From positions 1 to 51,842 of the forward strand of contig JAZQJB010000023.1 in NCBI GenBank assembly GCA_045541375.1: DNA of 51,842 bases, read 5' to 3'. Positions within the stretch are counted from its first letter, which is position 1. Every line of letters starts with the position of its first letter. The position numbers and the translations under genes were made by a program. Of this stretch, positions 34,870-43,998 are shown in pieces. This DNA comes from CAG-390 sp045541375 (lineage in GTDB: Bacteria > Bacillota > Clostridia > Oscillospirales > CAG-272). Below the pieces are notes generated by a model. That model did not search any database, was not told the DNA's origin, and saw only the letters and a list, made by a program, of their open reading frames with translations.

Positions 34870-35736
34870 ATGAACAACAGCTACCGCATAGTTACAGATT
34901 CCGCCTCGGATATGGGCGAACATCTTACCGAATGGGGCGTGGCATCCGTCAGCCTCACGCTCAAATTTGAGGGAGAAGATAAAATACAGCGCAACGACGA
35001 AGTTGAGCCCGTTGCATTTTACAACCGTATGCGCGAGGGCGGCGTTGCCAAGACCTCGGCGGTCAACCCCGAAGAATTTGCCCTCGTCTTTGAACCCATT
35101 CTTGCCGCGGGCGAGGATATTCTTTACATCGGCTTTTCCTCGGGTCTGAGCACGACTTGCAACTCGGGCAGAATTGCCGCTGATAAGCTCGCGGAGAAAT
35201 ATCCCGAGCGCAAGATCATCGTTATCGACTCTCTTTCCGCGTCCGCGGGATTTGGAATGCTCGTATATCTCGCAGTCAAGAAGCGCGAGGCGGGCGCAAG
35301 CCTCGAGGAGAACGCAAAGTACGTTGAATCCCTCATTCCCCACCTCTGCCATTGGTTCACCGTTGACGACCTTGTTTACCTCAAGCGCGGCGGCAGGATC
35401 AGCGCGGCAACCGCTTTTGTCGGCGGCGTTCTCGGCATCAAGCCCGTTCTTCACATGGATCTTGAGGGTCATCTTATCAACAAGTTCAAGGTGCGCGGCA
35501 GACGCGCGGCGATAAATGCCCTTGCCGACAAGCTCGGCGAGCTTATGACCGACAAGTCGCAGGGTCCCGTTTTCATCTGCCACGGCGACTGCGCGGACGA
35601 TGCCGCTCTGCTCTCCTCGATCATCAAGGAAAGACACGGCCTTGACACCGACATCACCGTATTCACAGGCCCCGTCATCGGCGCTCACTCGGGTCCCGGC
35701 ACGCTTGCGCTCTTCTTCATAGGAAACGAAAGGTAA
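34870..35736 (+). CDS. DegV family fatty-acid-binding protein (FakB-like)
   Basis: A 288-residue DegV protein. The family binds a fatty acid and presents it to the kinase FakA. Visible features are the opening IVTDSASDMGEH, the TSAVNPEEF strand with the lipid-facing FSSGLSTTCNSG, the VIDSLSASAGFGMLV segment, and the terminal GPVIGAHSGPGTLALFF. GGGAG is the RBS. It precedes the DAK2 protein by 28 bases, the functional pairing expected for fatty acid kinase. Confidence 0.9.
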   Translation: MNNSYRIVTDSASDMGEHLTEWGVASVSLTLKFEGEDKIQRNDEVEPVAFYNRMREGGVAKTSAVNPEEFALVFEPILAAGEDILYIGFSSGLSTTCNSGRIAADKLAEKYPERKIIVIDSLSASAGFGMLVYLAVKKREAGASLEENAKYVESLIPHLCHWFTVDDLVYLKRGGRISAATAFVGGVLGIKPVLHMDLEGHLINKFKVRGRRAAINALADKLGELMTDKSQGPVFICHGDCADDAALLSSIIKERHGLDTDITVFTGPVIGAHSGPGTLALFFIGNER

Positions 35737-35764
35737 TATTGCCGCCCGGCGGTAAAGATCAGAT

Positions 35765-37444
35765 ATGAATAATACAAAAACCGAATTCATCCTCACGGGT
35801 GAAACCTTCACAAAAATGATCCACGGAGCGGCTATCAACCTCCAGGATCAGGCGCAGAAGATCAACGACCTCAACGTTTTTCCCGTTCCCGACGGCGACA
35901 CGGGCGACAATATGCTCTCGACCCTCATGGGCGGCGTTGAGCGCGCAAAAGGCATAAATGAAGGCCTTGGAGTCACCGCGCGCAGGGTTGCCGACGGAAT
36001 GCTTCTTTCCGCGCGAGGCAACTCGGGCGTTATCCTTTCGCAGTTCTTTGACGGAATTGCGGCGGGCTTCGAAGGCCTTGAAACTGCCGATGCAAAGGCT
36101 ATAGGCAAGGCGTTCCGCAAGGGCGTTCGCCGCGCCTACCGTGCCGTTATGAAGCCCGCAGAGGGCACTATCCTGACGGTTGCAAGCGATGCGACCGAAT
36201 ACGCCTGCAACACAAAAACCGGCTCTGTCGAGGACTTCCTTGGAAACTTTGTAAGCGAGGCGCGCCGTTCCCTCGACCGCACACCCGAGCTTCTCCCCGT
36301 CCTCAAGAGCGCGGGAGTGGTCGACTCCGGCGGAGCGGGACTTCTCTCGATCATCGAGGGTATGTGCCGAGTCTTCGACGACGATTTCAATGCGCAGACC
36401 TTTGACAACGCCCCATCCCCAAAAGCCGCAGAGGAGATCGACTTCGACCGCTTCTCTGCCGACGACGTACTCGAGTACGGCTACTGCACCGAGCTTCTCG
36501 TCCGTCTGCAGACCTCGAAGACCGACATCGACTCGTTCGACACACAAGCCATAATAGACGCACTCACCGAGCTTGGCGACTCGATCGCAACCGTGAGATC
36601 CGGAAGCATACTCAAGATCCACGTCCACACAAAGACCCCCGACCGCGTTCTTGCGCTTTGTCAGCAGTACGGCGAATTTCTCAAGGTAAAGATCGAAAAT
36701 ATGTCGCTCCAGCACAACAGCATTGAGGCTGAAGGCGAGGCTGTGCGCGAGGCGCAGGCGGTTATGTCCGAGAAGGATCGCAAGGATTTCGGCGTTGTCG
36801 TTGCCGCTTGCGGCGAGGGCATCAAGCAGACATTCATTGAATGCGGCGCCGATTTCATCGTTGAGGGCGGACAGAGCATGAATCCCTCGGCAGAGGATTT
36901 TATCCGCGCCTTTGAGGCTGTGAACGCAAAGACCATCTTCGTCTTCCCGAACAACGGCAACGTCATTCTTGCCGCGCGTCAGGCGATGAAGATGTACGAC
37001 CGCTCCGACGTCCGCGTTATCGAATCGCGCAACGTTGGCGAGGGGTATGCCTCCCTCTCGATGATGGACACATCATCGGGCGACGCCGACGCCATCGAAG
37101 CCGATCTGAACGCCAATATGCAGGGAGTTGTGACCGCCGAGATCGCGCGCTGTATCCGCGATGCCGAGATGCAGAACGTTGAGATCCACACGGGTGACTA
37201 CATCGGATACGTCGGCAAAAACATCCTATCCGCATCAAACGAGCGACTTGAAGCGTCACTCAGACTTATAGATTCGCTCGACCTCGACAGTCACGCCCTC
37301 TTTCTCCTTTTCTCGGGGCTTGACTCGTCCGAGGAAGAAACCGAAACTATCTGCAGCTATATAGCAGAGCACCACCCCGCCTGCGAGGTTTATCCCATCC
37401 ACGGCGGGCAGGAGATCTACAGCTATATTATGGTAGCAGAATAA
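35765..37444 (+). CDS. fakA: DAK2 domain protein, probable fatty acid kinase subunit FakA
   Basis: A 559-residue protein. The N-terminal DhaL/DAK2 domain (about 10-210) has the metal/ATP motifs NVFPVPDGDTGDNM, RGNSGVILSQ and DSGGAGLL. A middle linker and a C-terminal DAK1-like/FakA domain (about 325-555) follow. In the best studied systems FakA phosphorylates fatty acids bound to FakB, feeding them into phospholipids. The length and neighbour agree. RBS is weak. Confidence 0.85.
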   Translation: MNNTKTEFILTGETFTKMIHGAAINLQDQAQKINDLNVFPVPDGDTGDNMLSTLMGGVERAKGINEGLGVTARRVADGMLLSARGNSGVILSQFFDGIAAGFEGLETADAKAIGKAFRKGVRRAYRAVMKPAEGTILTVASDATEYACNTKTGSVEDFLGNFVSEARRSLDRTPELLPVLKSAGVVDSGGAGLLSIIEGMCRVFDDDFNAQTFDNAPSPKAAEEIDFDRFSADDVLEYGYCTELLVRLQTSKTDIDSFDTQAIIDALTELGDSIATVRSGSILKIHVHTKTPDRVLALCQQYGEFLKVKIENMSLQHNSIEAEGEAVREAQAVMSEKDRKDFGVVVAACGEGIKQTFIECGADFIVEGGQSMNPSAEDFIRAFEAVNAKTIFVFPNNGNVILAARQAMKMYDRSDVRVIESRNVGEGYASLSMMDTSSGDADAIEADLNANMQGVVTAEIARCIRDAEMQNVEIHTGDYIGYVGKNILSASNERLEASLRLIDSLDLDSHALFLLFSGLDSSEEETETICSYIAEHHPACEVYPIHGGQEIYSYIMVAE

Positions 37445-37450
37445 GACTTT

Positions 37451-37496
37451 ACAGCTCAAATTTCGTCGCGTATGCGAAAAAATTTGAGCTGTTTTC
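37451..37496 (+). terminator. Terminator after fakA
   Basis: ACAGCTCAAATTT (37451-37463) and AAATTTGAGCTGT (37480-37492), with a 16-base loop that can add CG pairs, followed by TTTTC. Confidence 0.85.
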
Positions 37497-37498
37497 TA

Positions 37499-37527
37499 TT
37501 GACTGCGGATAGAAAATATGTTATACT
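37499..37527 (+). promoter_or_regulatory. Sigma-A promoter of the orphan binding protein
   Basis: TTGACT (37499-37504), 17 bases, TATACT (37522-37527), 33 bases before the ATG. Confidence 0.8.
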
Positions 37528-37560
37528 AATACTACCAATAATTATCAGGAGACAAGTCAT

Positions 37561-39078
37561 ATGAAACGTACATTGTCAGCTATTTTGGCTCTACTTATGC
37601 TTCTTGGCGTGGCTTGCGCCGCAATCGGTTGCAGCAATCCCGTTGAAGAACAGGGAGACACCGTGAGCACCACAGCACCTGCAGTTGCAGAAAGCAACAT
37701 CGAGGAAGTCACTACCGATTCTCTTTACGACAGCAAGGGCTATCTGAAGGATGAACTTGATCCCAACCTCAATTTCGGCGGCGAAACCGTTACCATCTTT
37801 GCGTGGGAACATACTCTGCCCGAATTCGAAGTTGAAGAACAGTCGGGTAACATCGTCGAAGACGCGGTCTATACCCGTAACGCAAACACCGAAAGCAGAC
37901 TCGGCGTTGAGCTCGAATTTATCTTTGCAAAGGGTAACAACACCGCCTTCAAGGAGTTTTGTAATACGGCATCGAACAGCATCAGCGCAGGCGACGGCGC
38001 TTATGACCTTATCGGTTGCTATCTGCGTTCTGCAGGCGTGCTGACTCTTGAGCACAAGCTTACCGATATGCTCGAAGTTGATAACCTCGATTTTGAAAAG
38101 CCTTGGTGGTCGAGCACCCTTCTTGCCCTCAACACCATCAACGGCAGCCTTTACTTCATTTCGGGTGATATTGCCTCCACTCTGATCTATCAGATGATGT
38201 TCATCGTTTATAACAACGATCTCGGACAGGAATATAACCTCACCAATCCTCAGCAGATCGCTCTGGATGGCAAATGGACACAGGAACTGCTCTTACAGAT
38301 GGCACAGGGTATTTACAAGGACCTTGACGCCGACGGCAAAAAGTCCGAGAACGACTGCTACGGTCTTTTCTCGATAACCCATCCCCTGCTTGACATCTTC
38401 TATATGGGCGCCGATATGAGCTACGTTATCCCCGACAAGGATGGAAATCTGACGCTTTCGGATGACGTACTTAGCGAGAAATCCTTGACTATCATCGACC
38501 GTTTCAATAACCTCTACCATAATTCGAACGACGGATTCTTCATCAAGACCGCATCCGCAACCCTCTACTCCGAGGGCAATTCGCTCTTCTATAACGTAAC
38601 CGGTCAGCATCTTTCAAACAATTTCCGCGGTTCTGACTTCAATTACAGCATTCTTCCCGCGCCGAAATTTGACGAAACTCAGGCAAACTACCGCACTCCC
38701 GTTGCCTTCACACACACGATGTACTGCATCCCGATCGACGCAAAGAACAGTGCAATGTCGGGCGCTGTCCTCGAGTGCATGGCATCCGAGGCTTACCGCA
38801 ACGTCACCCCCGCACTCTTTGAGACCGCATTCAAATATCAGTATTCGAACAACCCCCACGACGCGGAGCTGTTTGAGATCATCCGCGACAACGTCGTATT
38901 CGATATCAGCCGTCCCTTCTTCGATTCGCTCGGCGGCGACTCCTCCAGCCCCATCCGTGTTTGGAGAATGCAGATCGAAAACGGCAATAACACGCTTGCT
39001 TCCTCAAGTAAGATGCACTTGAGAGCTTGGGATAAAGCTTTGACCAATCTCCGCAAGGACTTGAGCGAAGGTAATTGA
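37561..39078 (+). CDS. Orphan extracellular solute-binding lipoprotein (sugar-type, family 1-like)
   Basis: A 505-residue lipoprotein with lipobox AAIGC (Cys 24), an acidic Ser/Thr linker, and a periplasmic-binding fold starting near GGETVTIFAWEHTLPEF. Residues around ANTESRLGVELEFI and the Trp-rich middle resemble family-1 solute-binding proteins of clostridial carbohydrate ABC importers. No permease or ATPase gene lies next to it, and it has its own promoter and terminator. It may serve a transporter elsewhere or act as a sensor partner. The ligand cannot be predicted. Confidence 0.75.
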   Translation: MKRTLSAILALLMLLGVACAAIGCSNPVEEQGDTVSTTAPAVAESNIEEVTTDSLYDSKGYLKDELDPNLNFGGETVTIFAWEHTLPEFEVEEQSGNIVEDAVYTRNANTESRLGVELEFIFAKGNNTAFKEFCNTASNSISAGDGAYDLIGCYLRSAGVLTLEHKLTDMLEVDNLDFEKPWWSSTLLALNTINGSLYFISGDIASTLIYQMMFIVYNNDLGQEYNLTNPQQIALDGKWTQELLLQMAQGIYKDLDADGKKSENDCYGLFSITHPLLDIFYMGADMSYVIPDKDGNLTLSDDVLSEKSLTIIDRFNNLYHNSNDGFFIKTASATLYSEGNSLFYNVTGQHLSNNFRGSDFNYSILPAPKFDETQANYRTPVAFTHTMYCIPIDAKNSAMSGAVLECMASEAYRNVTPALFETAFKYQYSNNPHDAELFEIIRDNVVFDISRPFFDSLGGDSSSPIRVWRMQIENGNNTLASSSKMHLRAWDKALTNLRKDLSEGN

Positions 39079-39093
39079 TCCCGAAATATAATC

Positions 39094-39135
39094 CACCCCG
39101 AGCCTTTCGATGAAGCGAAAGGCTCGGGGTGTTTC
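39094..39135 (+). terminator. Terminator of the orphan binding protein gene
   Basis: CACCCCGAGCCTTTCG (39094-39109), a 6-base loop, and its exact complement (39116-39131), then TTTCT. A 16-bp stem. Confidence 0.9.
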
Positions 39136-39156
39136 TATGCGCCTGCAAAAAGTCAC

Positions 39157-39365
39157 GTTCCGCACAGCGGAACATATCTCATCCGCAGGATATATCGTGT
39201 GAAACATATCGCATCGGCGAAGCCGATATATCGTGCGCTCTCCGCAGAGAGCGCAAACTCCGAGGAATTGCGCCGTCTGCGGACGTCGCACGATATGCCT
39301 TCGGCACGATATATCCTTCGGATACGATATACCTTGCGGCACGATATATTCCGCCAAGGCGGAAT
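39157..39365. repeat. Mini-hairpin array A (ATATCGTG / CACGATAT linkers)
   Basis: The left half holds GTTCCGC-ACA-GCGGAAC, ATCC-GCA-GGAT, ATCGGC-GAA-GCCGAT and GCGCTCTC-CGCA-GAGAGCGC, joined by ATATCGTG-like linkers. The right half holds CGTC-TGCG-GACG, GCC-TTC-GGC, TATCC-TTC-GGATA, CC-TTGC-GG and ATTCCGC-CAAG-GCGGAAT, joined by CACGATAT-like linkers, the reverse complement. Loop orientation flips at the same point, near 39262. The array fills the whole gap between convergent genes. Confidence 0.8.
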
Positions 39366-39369
39366 GTGA

Positions 39370-41244
39370 TCAATTTATCTTAACCGCCTTAAAATCCTCC
39401 TCTGCAAAGATGAAGAGCGTGCCATCGATCATCGTCGCGCGGGCGTAGGATTCGTTAACAACGTGGGAAAGGGTCACGGATGCGATCTGCTTTATGCGAC
39501 TGCCCTTAAATCTGAGCAAAATATACTCGCTCGCATACTCTCTTGACACCATAAGCCCGACAAGTCCCTCATCGCGGTTGATATAGTACGACTTGTAATC
39601 CTCCGAGAAATCAACACCTCTGAGTTCAAACGCGCATATCGAAACAACCTTATCGCCCTTTTCCTCATAAACCTCGACCTTGAGCACATCGCGGACATTC
39701 CCGTAGCCGATTCCAAGCAGCTTCCCGTCGCCCATATCTACAAGGGAGGTCGAATAACCGTCGATCACACCCGTGTCGCTGAACGTGATATTCGCAGGGT
39801 CGGAAAGGTCAAAGAAGTAGACGGGGTCTTTATGATGTATCTTTTCGGCGGTGCAAACGTATCCGTAATCGCCCTCGAAGCGCACAGACGTTACATCCTC
39901 TCCATCGGGAGAAAATGCTTTGACCGAGCCGATTATCTCGAAATTTTCAAGATCAATGCAATAAAGATCGGCGCTTACGAGTTTGTTTGTAGTTGTACCG
40001 CCGATGCTGTAAGCATCAGCTTCGGTTTTTATATACTCATTCAAATAGGTCTCTGTCACGATGCGGAGCATACCGTCGTACTCATCCATTGCGTACTGAT
40101 CGGTCGGCATTCCGTCAACCTTGACGTTCCCGATAATATCGAGCTTTCCTTCTCTGTGTGAAATGACGTATACCGTGCTTCTGTGAACGATCTTATGCAG
40201 AGTTTCGCCCTCCTTTTCGCCCGGCTTTTGGCTTCTGTCAGAGAAGTAGCTGGAAAAAATGATATTGTTCTCCGACACTGTTACAACTTCGGCATAATCA
40301 AGCACGGCTGCTGAATCGACGACCTCGAGCGAGTTCATATCAAGCAGAGCCATAACCGTATAAAACGGGCGCCACGAGGTTTCGGTATAGGTAATATCAT
40401 CCGCCGCGATGCTCTGTGTCTTTTCACCGCTCGTAAAATGCGGGAGATATGCGCTTTCGTCGGAAAAATCGGGTTCGGGCTCGATTCCCCATCCCGTCAC
40501 AGTCAAGAGCTTGCCCTCAATCATTCGGGAAGTGATGTACCCGCCCGAAATTTCAATATATCCGCCCTTTTTCATATCATCGGGCGCGCTGACGTCAACC
40601 GAGACCGCCAGCGTTTTCTGATAGCTCGGCAAAATCACACTAACGCTTCCGCAATCGGGCGAAAGATAGATCACGCTGTTGTAATAATACACGCTGTCGA
40701 CCGAAAAACCGAATTCAGCGGGAATATTGATCGAATCGAGCTGTACCGCATCCTCGGTCGAGTAGGAGTAAAGCGTAAGTGTTAGCGGGTCGAGGTAGAA
40801 AATTGCTTTGTCGCTTCGTTTGAATAAGTCACCTTCGATTATTCCCTCGAACTGATTGTCGGTAACCTCCTCGTACTTATCAGCCGAAATCGCGGGCATA
40901 ACGCTACCGGTGGCGATAACACCTACGTCAAACTGTTCGTGCGTTCCAAAATATTTGTCGGCATTATTCCTATATCTGTAATTATCGGGACGGCAGGCAA
41001 GCTTTTGCACCTTGAGCATAAGATCGTAATATTCGCTGTCCGAGTAGCGCGAAAGATCTTCAAGCTCTCCCGAGAACGGCAGGAAGAGCCAAAGGCTGAA
41101 AAGCACGGTAAATATCGCAACACAAGCCGCGAAGACGGTAAATTTTCTGCGTTTTATTGCTTTCATATAAGGCTTCAAGTCCGCCGCGGCGACCATATCG
41201 GGGTCAACATTGCCTATCGCGTTGAAAAGATCCCGGTTCTTCAT
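39370..41244 (-). CDS. Membrane-anchored beta-propeller protein, probable anti-sigma factor, cassette 1
   Basis: A 624-residue protein. Residues 1-30 (MKNRDLFNAIGNVDPDMVAA) are a cytosolic motif shared with three other sigma-linked proteins in the window. A membrane helix spans about 34-55. The exported part matches the secreted beta-propeller family PF09826: EVTDNQFEGIIEGDLFKRS near 125-145, and later DPVYFFDLSDPANITFSDTG with STSLVDMGDGKLLGIGYG. The start overlaps the sigma stop as ATGA. It is closely related to cassette 2 and less so to cassette 3. A sensor role is inference; ligand unknown. Confidence 0.75.
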   Translation of the reverse strand: MKNRDLFNAIGNVDPDMVAAADLKPYMKAIKRRKFTVFAACVAIFTVLFSLWLFLPFSGELEDLSRYSDSEYYDLMLKVQKLACRPDNYRYRNNADKYFGTHEQFDVGVIATGSVMPAISADKYEEVTDNQFEGIIEGDLFKRSDKAIFYLDPLTLTLYSYSTEDAVQLDSINIPAEFGFSVDSVYYYNSVIYLSPDCGSVSVILPSYQKTLAVSVDVSAPDDMKKGGYIEISGGYITSRMIEGKLLTVTGWGIEPEPDFSDESAYLPHFTSGEKTQSIAADDITYTETSWRPFYTVMALLDMNSLEVVDSAAVLDYAEVVTVSENNIIFSSYFSDRSQKPGEKEGETLHKIVHRSTVYVISHREGKLDIIGNVKVDGMPTDQYAMDEYDGMLRIVTETYLNEYIKTEADAYSIGGTTTNKLVSADLYCIDLENFEIIGSVKAFSPDGEDVTSVRFEGDYGYVCTAEKIHHKDPVYFFDLSDPANITFSDTGVIDGYSTSLVDMGDGKLLGIGYGNVRDVLKVEVYEEKGDKVVSICAFELRGVDFSEDYKSYYINRDEGLVGLMVSREYASEYILLRFKGSRIKQIASVTLSHVVNESYARATMIDGTLFIFAEEDFKAVKIN

Positions 41245-41792
41245 AAGTCGATATCCTCCTTTTGCAAATGTTCTTTGAGTTTTTTGCGTGTGCGGAAAAG
41301 GAGCATGCTGACGGCGCTTTCCTTCATTCCGTTACCCTTCGCGATCGTGGCGAGCGGATAGAGATAGAAATACCGTTGCAGGAAGATATTGCGCGTTTTT
41401 TCATCAAGTGAGAGGAGAAACTTCTCCACCGCCTGGCGCAGGGCAACCGACTCGGCAAGATCGCGCCCGTCATCCTCGGGCAGGGCGTCCGAAAGCTCGG
41501 AAAGAGCCTTATCGTGCTCTCCCCTCTTCTTCGCCGTATTGATATTGTAGCGGTTGCAAGCCAAATTGCGGCATATCACGGCAAGATAGCCCTTGAGCGA
41601 CGACGGTCTTTCGGGCGGAATGGAATTCCACGCGCGGAGATATGTATCATTTTCGACCTCTTCGCAGTCCTGCTCATTTCCGAGCACGTTGAAGGCAATA
41701 CGGCGCAGATATCTGCCGTATTTTTTCGCACTTTCCTTGATAGCCGCCTCGGACCGCTCCCAAAACAGCTCGATTATCCTTTTGTCTTCCAT
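41241..41792 (-). CDS. ECF sigma factor, cassette 1
   Basis: A 183-residue sigma-70 family protein starting MEDKRIIELFWERSE. Region 2 (about 20-85) includes QDCEEVENDTYLRAWNSIPP and region 4 (about 120-175) includes MKESAVSMLLFRTRKKLKEH. The ATG at 41792 has AAAGGAG 7 bases upstream; upstream in-frame codons lie in the promoter. It shares the promoter type and overlap with cassettes 2 and 3. Confidence 0.87.
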   Translation of the reverse strand: MEDKRIIELFWERSEAAIKESAKKYGRYLRRIAFNVLGNEQDCEEVENDTYLRAWNSIPPERPSSLKGYLAVICRNLACNRYNINTAKKRGEHDKALSELSDALPEDDGRDLAESVALRQAVEKFLLSLDEKTRNIFLQRYFYLYPLATIAKGNGMKESAVSMLLFRTRKKLKEHLQKEDIDL

Positions 41793-41828
41793 AGCGCACT
41801 CCTTTCGTTGTAGTAGTAAAGGTACCTT

Positions 41829-41863
41829 CACCCTAATAGACAGCAAATGGACCGGGAATTGCA
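41829..41863 (-). promoter_or_regulatory. ECF-type promoter, cassette 1
   Basis: On the minus strand TGCAA (plus 41859-41863) aligns with TGTTA of the other operons, and AGGGTG (plus 41829-41834) follows 24 bases later, preceded by TGTCTATT. Probably recognised by the encoded sigma factor. Confidence 0.6.
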
Positions 41864-41907
41864 CGGGTACAATTATATTTTAGCACATTTTTTGAAAAAA
41901 AGCAATA

Positions 41908-42113
41908 TCTCGCTTCGCTCGAATGATGATCGGCTGCGCCGAATGATAGTCCGCTTCGCGGAATGATAGTTCGCGCAAGCGCGAAATAAAGGAAAATTTC
42001 CGCCCCGTGGGGCGGAAATTCACCATTATTCGCGGCAAAGCCGCGATCATCATTCTGCCCGCAGGGCAGATTATCATTCGGCGTAGCCGACTATCATTCT
42101 CGCGTAGCGAGAT
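41908..42113. repeat. Mini-hairpin array B (AATGATAGT / ACTATCATT linkers)
   Basis: Left units: TCGGC-TGC-GCCGA, TCCGC-TTC-GCGGA and TTCGCGC-AA-GCGCGAA, linked by AATGATAGT-like spacers. Centre: AATTTCCGCCCC-GT-GGGGCGGAAATT (a 12-bp stem around 42007). Right units: TCGCGGC-AAA-GCCGCGA, TCTGCCC-GCA-GGGCAGA, TCGGC-GTA-GCCGA and TCTCGC-GTA-GCGAGA, linked by ATTATCATT/ACTATCATT. Linkers and loops are reverse complements across the centre. The last unit lies inside the 3' end of the gene at 42094. Confidence 0.85.
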
Positions 42114-43998
42114 CTACAACCTTAAACTGTCCCTCCGATGCAAACACGAACAGTTTTCCGTCGATCATTGTCGCCCTCGTCACTCCCTCGTCCGAGACGC
42201 GGTCAAATCTTACGTTCGCGACGGGGACTATCGCGCCGCCATTGAAATGAAGCAGAATGTAATCGCCTACGTCAGCCCTTGAGGTCATCAGACCGAAGAG
42301 ATTATCTTTTCTATTGATATAGTAGGATTTATAATCCTCCGAGAACTCAACTCCGCTGAGCTCGTAGGTACAGACGGACACGACCATTCCGTTTTTCTCC
42401 TCATAGATCTCCAATTTGAGGTGATCCCTCGTATTGCCGTAGCCGATTCCAAGGAGATAACCGCCTTCAAGCTCGATCAGCGAGGTCGAGAAGCCCTCGA
42501 TCACGCCCGTATCGGTATATGTGATGTTGCTCATATCCGAAAGATCGAAGAAGAACACGGGGTCGGTGAAGCTTACCACAACGGCGGTGCAGACGTAAGC
42601 CTTGTTGCCGTCGAAGCGAACGGAGGCAACCTGCTCGCCCTCGGGAGCAAAGCCGATGACGCTTCCAACGATCTCGTTGGTTGCAAGGTCGATGCAGTAG
42701 AGGTCCGCGCTTCGGTAGTTTTCAATCGAAGTAAAGTTATAAACGTCCTTTTCAACCGTATGATAGCGCTTTCCCGTGCGGCTCCAAGTTTCGGTCACAA
42801 CGCGGAGCACGCCGTCCTTTTCATCGAGCGAATACTGATCGTTCAGGAATCCGTCAACTCTGACCATACCCTTGTTTTCAAGCGTGCCCGATGAATAGGA
42901 AATGGTATAAATATTGGTCTGATTGATATTTTTCGTGATGATCTCGTTGTCGTACTCGCCGGGCTCTTCGGAGTAGCCGTAATAATTGCAACCGAGGAAG
43001 ATGTTGTTTTCGGAGACCGAAACGACCCAGGCGTTGTCGAGCACCGCAAGGCTTCCGAGCACGTCAAGACTCTCGGAGTCGAGCATTACCGCGACGGTAT
43101 AGTAAGCATTGGTGCAGTCGTCGTTATACAGAATGTCGGGCGCGGCAAGGCTTTCGCACTCACCGTTCTTCGTGATCTGAGGCAGAAATGCGCTTTCGTC
43201 CGAGAAATCGGGATCGTTATAGATCGGCATTCCCGTGACGAGAAGGAGCTTGCCGTCCTTCATGCGCGAACTGATGACGCTGCCCGAGACCTCAACGACC
43301 TCCGCCTCCTTGATGTCCGAGGCATCAGTGACGTCGAGCATCACGGCGATGGTTTTGTTGTAAGCGGGGATCAGCACGGTCACTTTTGTGCAATCTGGTG
43401 AGAGGAAGATCTCACTTTCCCAACTTGCGCCTGCGTACTTGCCAATAACTTCGCGCACATTGAATTCGTCAAGCTTGCACTCACCCTCGATCGAGTAAGA
43501 ATAGAGGATCAAATTGTAGGGATCAAGATAGAAAACATTCTTGTCACTGCGTTTGAAAAGGTCGCCCTCGATCACGCCGTCATACTGATTGTCGGTAACT
43601 TCCTCGTATTTGTCTGCGAGAGCACCGGGATCGGCTGGCGCGAAATCGTCGGCAACACCGCCTTCGGCGGCATTAAAGAACACGAATCTTCCTGCACGAA
43701 GAACGTACTTTTCAAAATTGTTCGCATAACGGTAATTTGCCGGTCTGCAGGCAAGCTCTTGCACCTTGAGCATCAAGCCGTAATACTCGCTGTTCGAGTA
43801 TTTTGACAGATCTTCAAGCTCGCCCGAGAAGGGCAGGAAGAGCCAAAGGCTCAGAAATATCGCAAAAACGCTGATGCAAGCCGCCAGGATCGTCATTTTT
43901 CTGCGTTTGACTCCCGCGCGGGGTGCTGTGGGGTCGGCTTGGCGGATATATTTTTCGTCCACGTTGCCTATTTCGCGGTAAATATCTTTATTTTTCAT
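42094..43998 (-). CDS. Membrane-anchored beta-propeller protein, probable anti-sigma factor, cassette 2
   Basis: A 634-residue protein. The cytosolic motif KDIYREIGNVDEKYIRQADP (3-23) is followed by a membrane helix at about 35-58 and a beta-propeller of the PF09826 type (EVTDNQYDGVIEGDLFKRS; later DPVFFFDLSDMSNITYTDTG). The region after the helix, LPFSGELEDLSKYSNSEYYG, is nearly identical in cassette 1. The C-terminus runs FKVVDLATRE, four or more residues longer than in the paralogues; its last codons and stop are provided by the array hairpin. ATGA overlap with its sigma gene. Confidence 0.75.
   Translation of the reverse strand: MKNKDIYREIGNVDEKYIRQADPTAPRAGVKRRKMTILAACISVFAIFLSLWLFLPFSGELEDLSKYSNSEYYGLMLKVQELACRPANYRYANNFEKYVLRAGRFVFFNAAEGGVADDFAPADPGALADKYEEVTDNQYDGVIEGDLFKRSDKNVFYLDPYNLILYSYSIEGECKLDEFNVREVIGKYAGASWESEIFLSPDCTKVTVLIPAYNKTIAVMLDVTDASDIKEAEVVEVSGSVISSRMKDGKLLLVTGMPIYNDPDFSDESAFLPQITKNGECESLAAPDILYNDDCTNAYYTVAVMLDSESLDVLGSLAVLDNAWVVSVSENNIFLGCNYYGYSEEPGEYDNEIITKNINQTNIYTISYSSGTLENKGMVRVDGFLNDQYSLDEKDGVLRVVTETWSRTGKRYHTVEKDVYNFTSIENYRSADLYCIDLATNEIVGSVIGFAPEGEQVASVRFDGNKAYVCTAVVVSFTDPVFFFDLSDMSNITYTDTGVIEGFSTSLIELEGGYLLGIGYGNTRDHLKLEIYEEKNGMVVSVCTYELSGVEFSEDYKSYYINRKDNLFGLMTSRADVGDYILLHFNGGAIVPVANVRFDRVSDEGVTRATMIDGKLFVFASEGQFKVVDLATRE

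Noticed and set aside
34770..34970. 66-codon ORF overlapping the degV start.
   Set aside because: It spans the degV promoter and RBS and has no plausible product.
39157..39365. CRISPR array.
   Set aside because: The recurring parts are short linkers, the intervening parts are perfect palindromes of varying length, and there is no uniform repeat-spacer length or cas gene.
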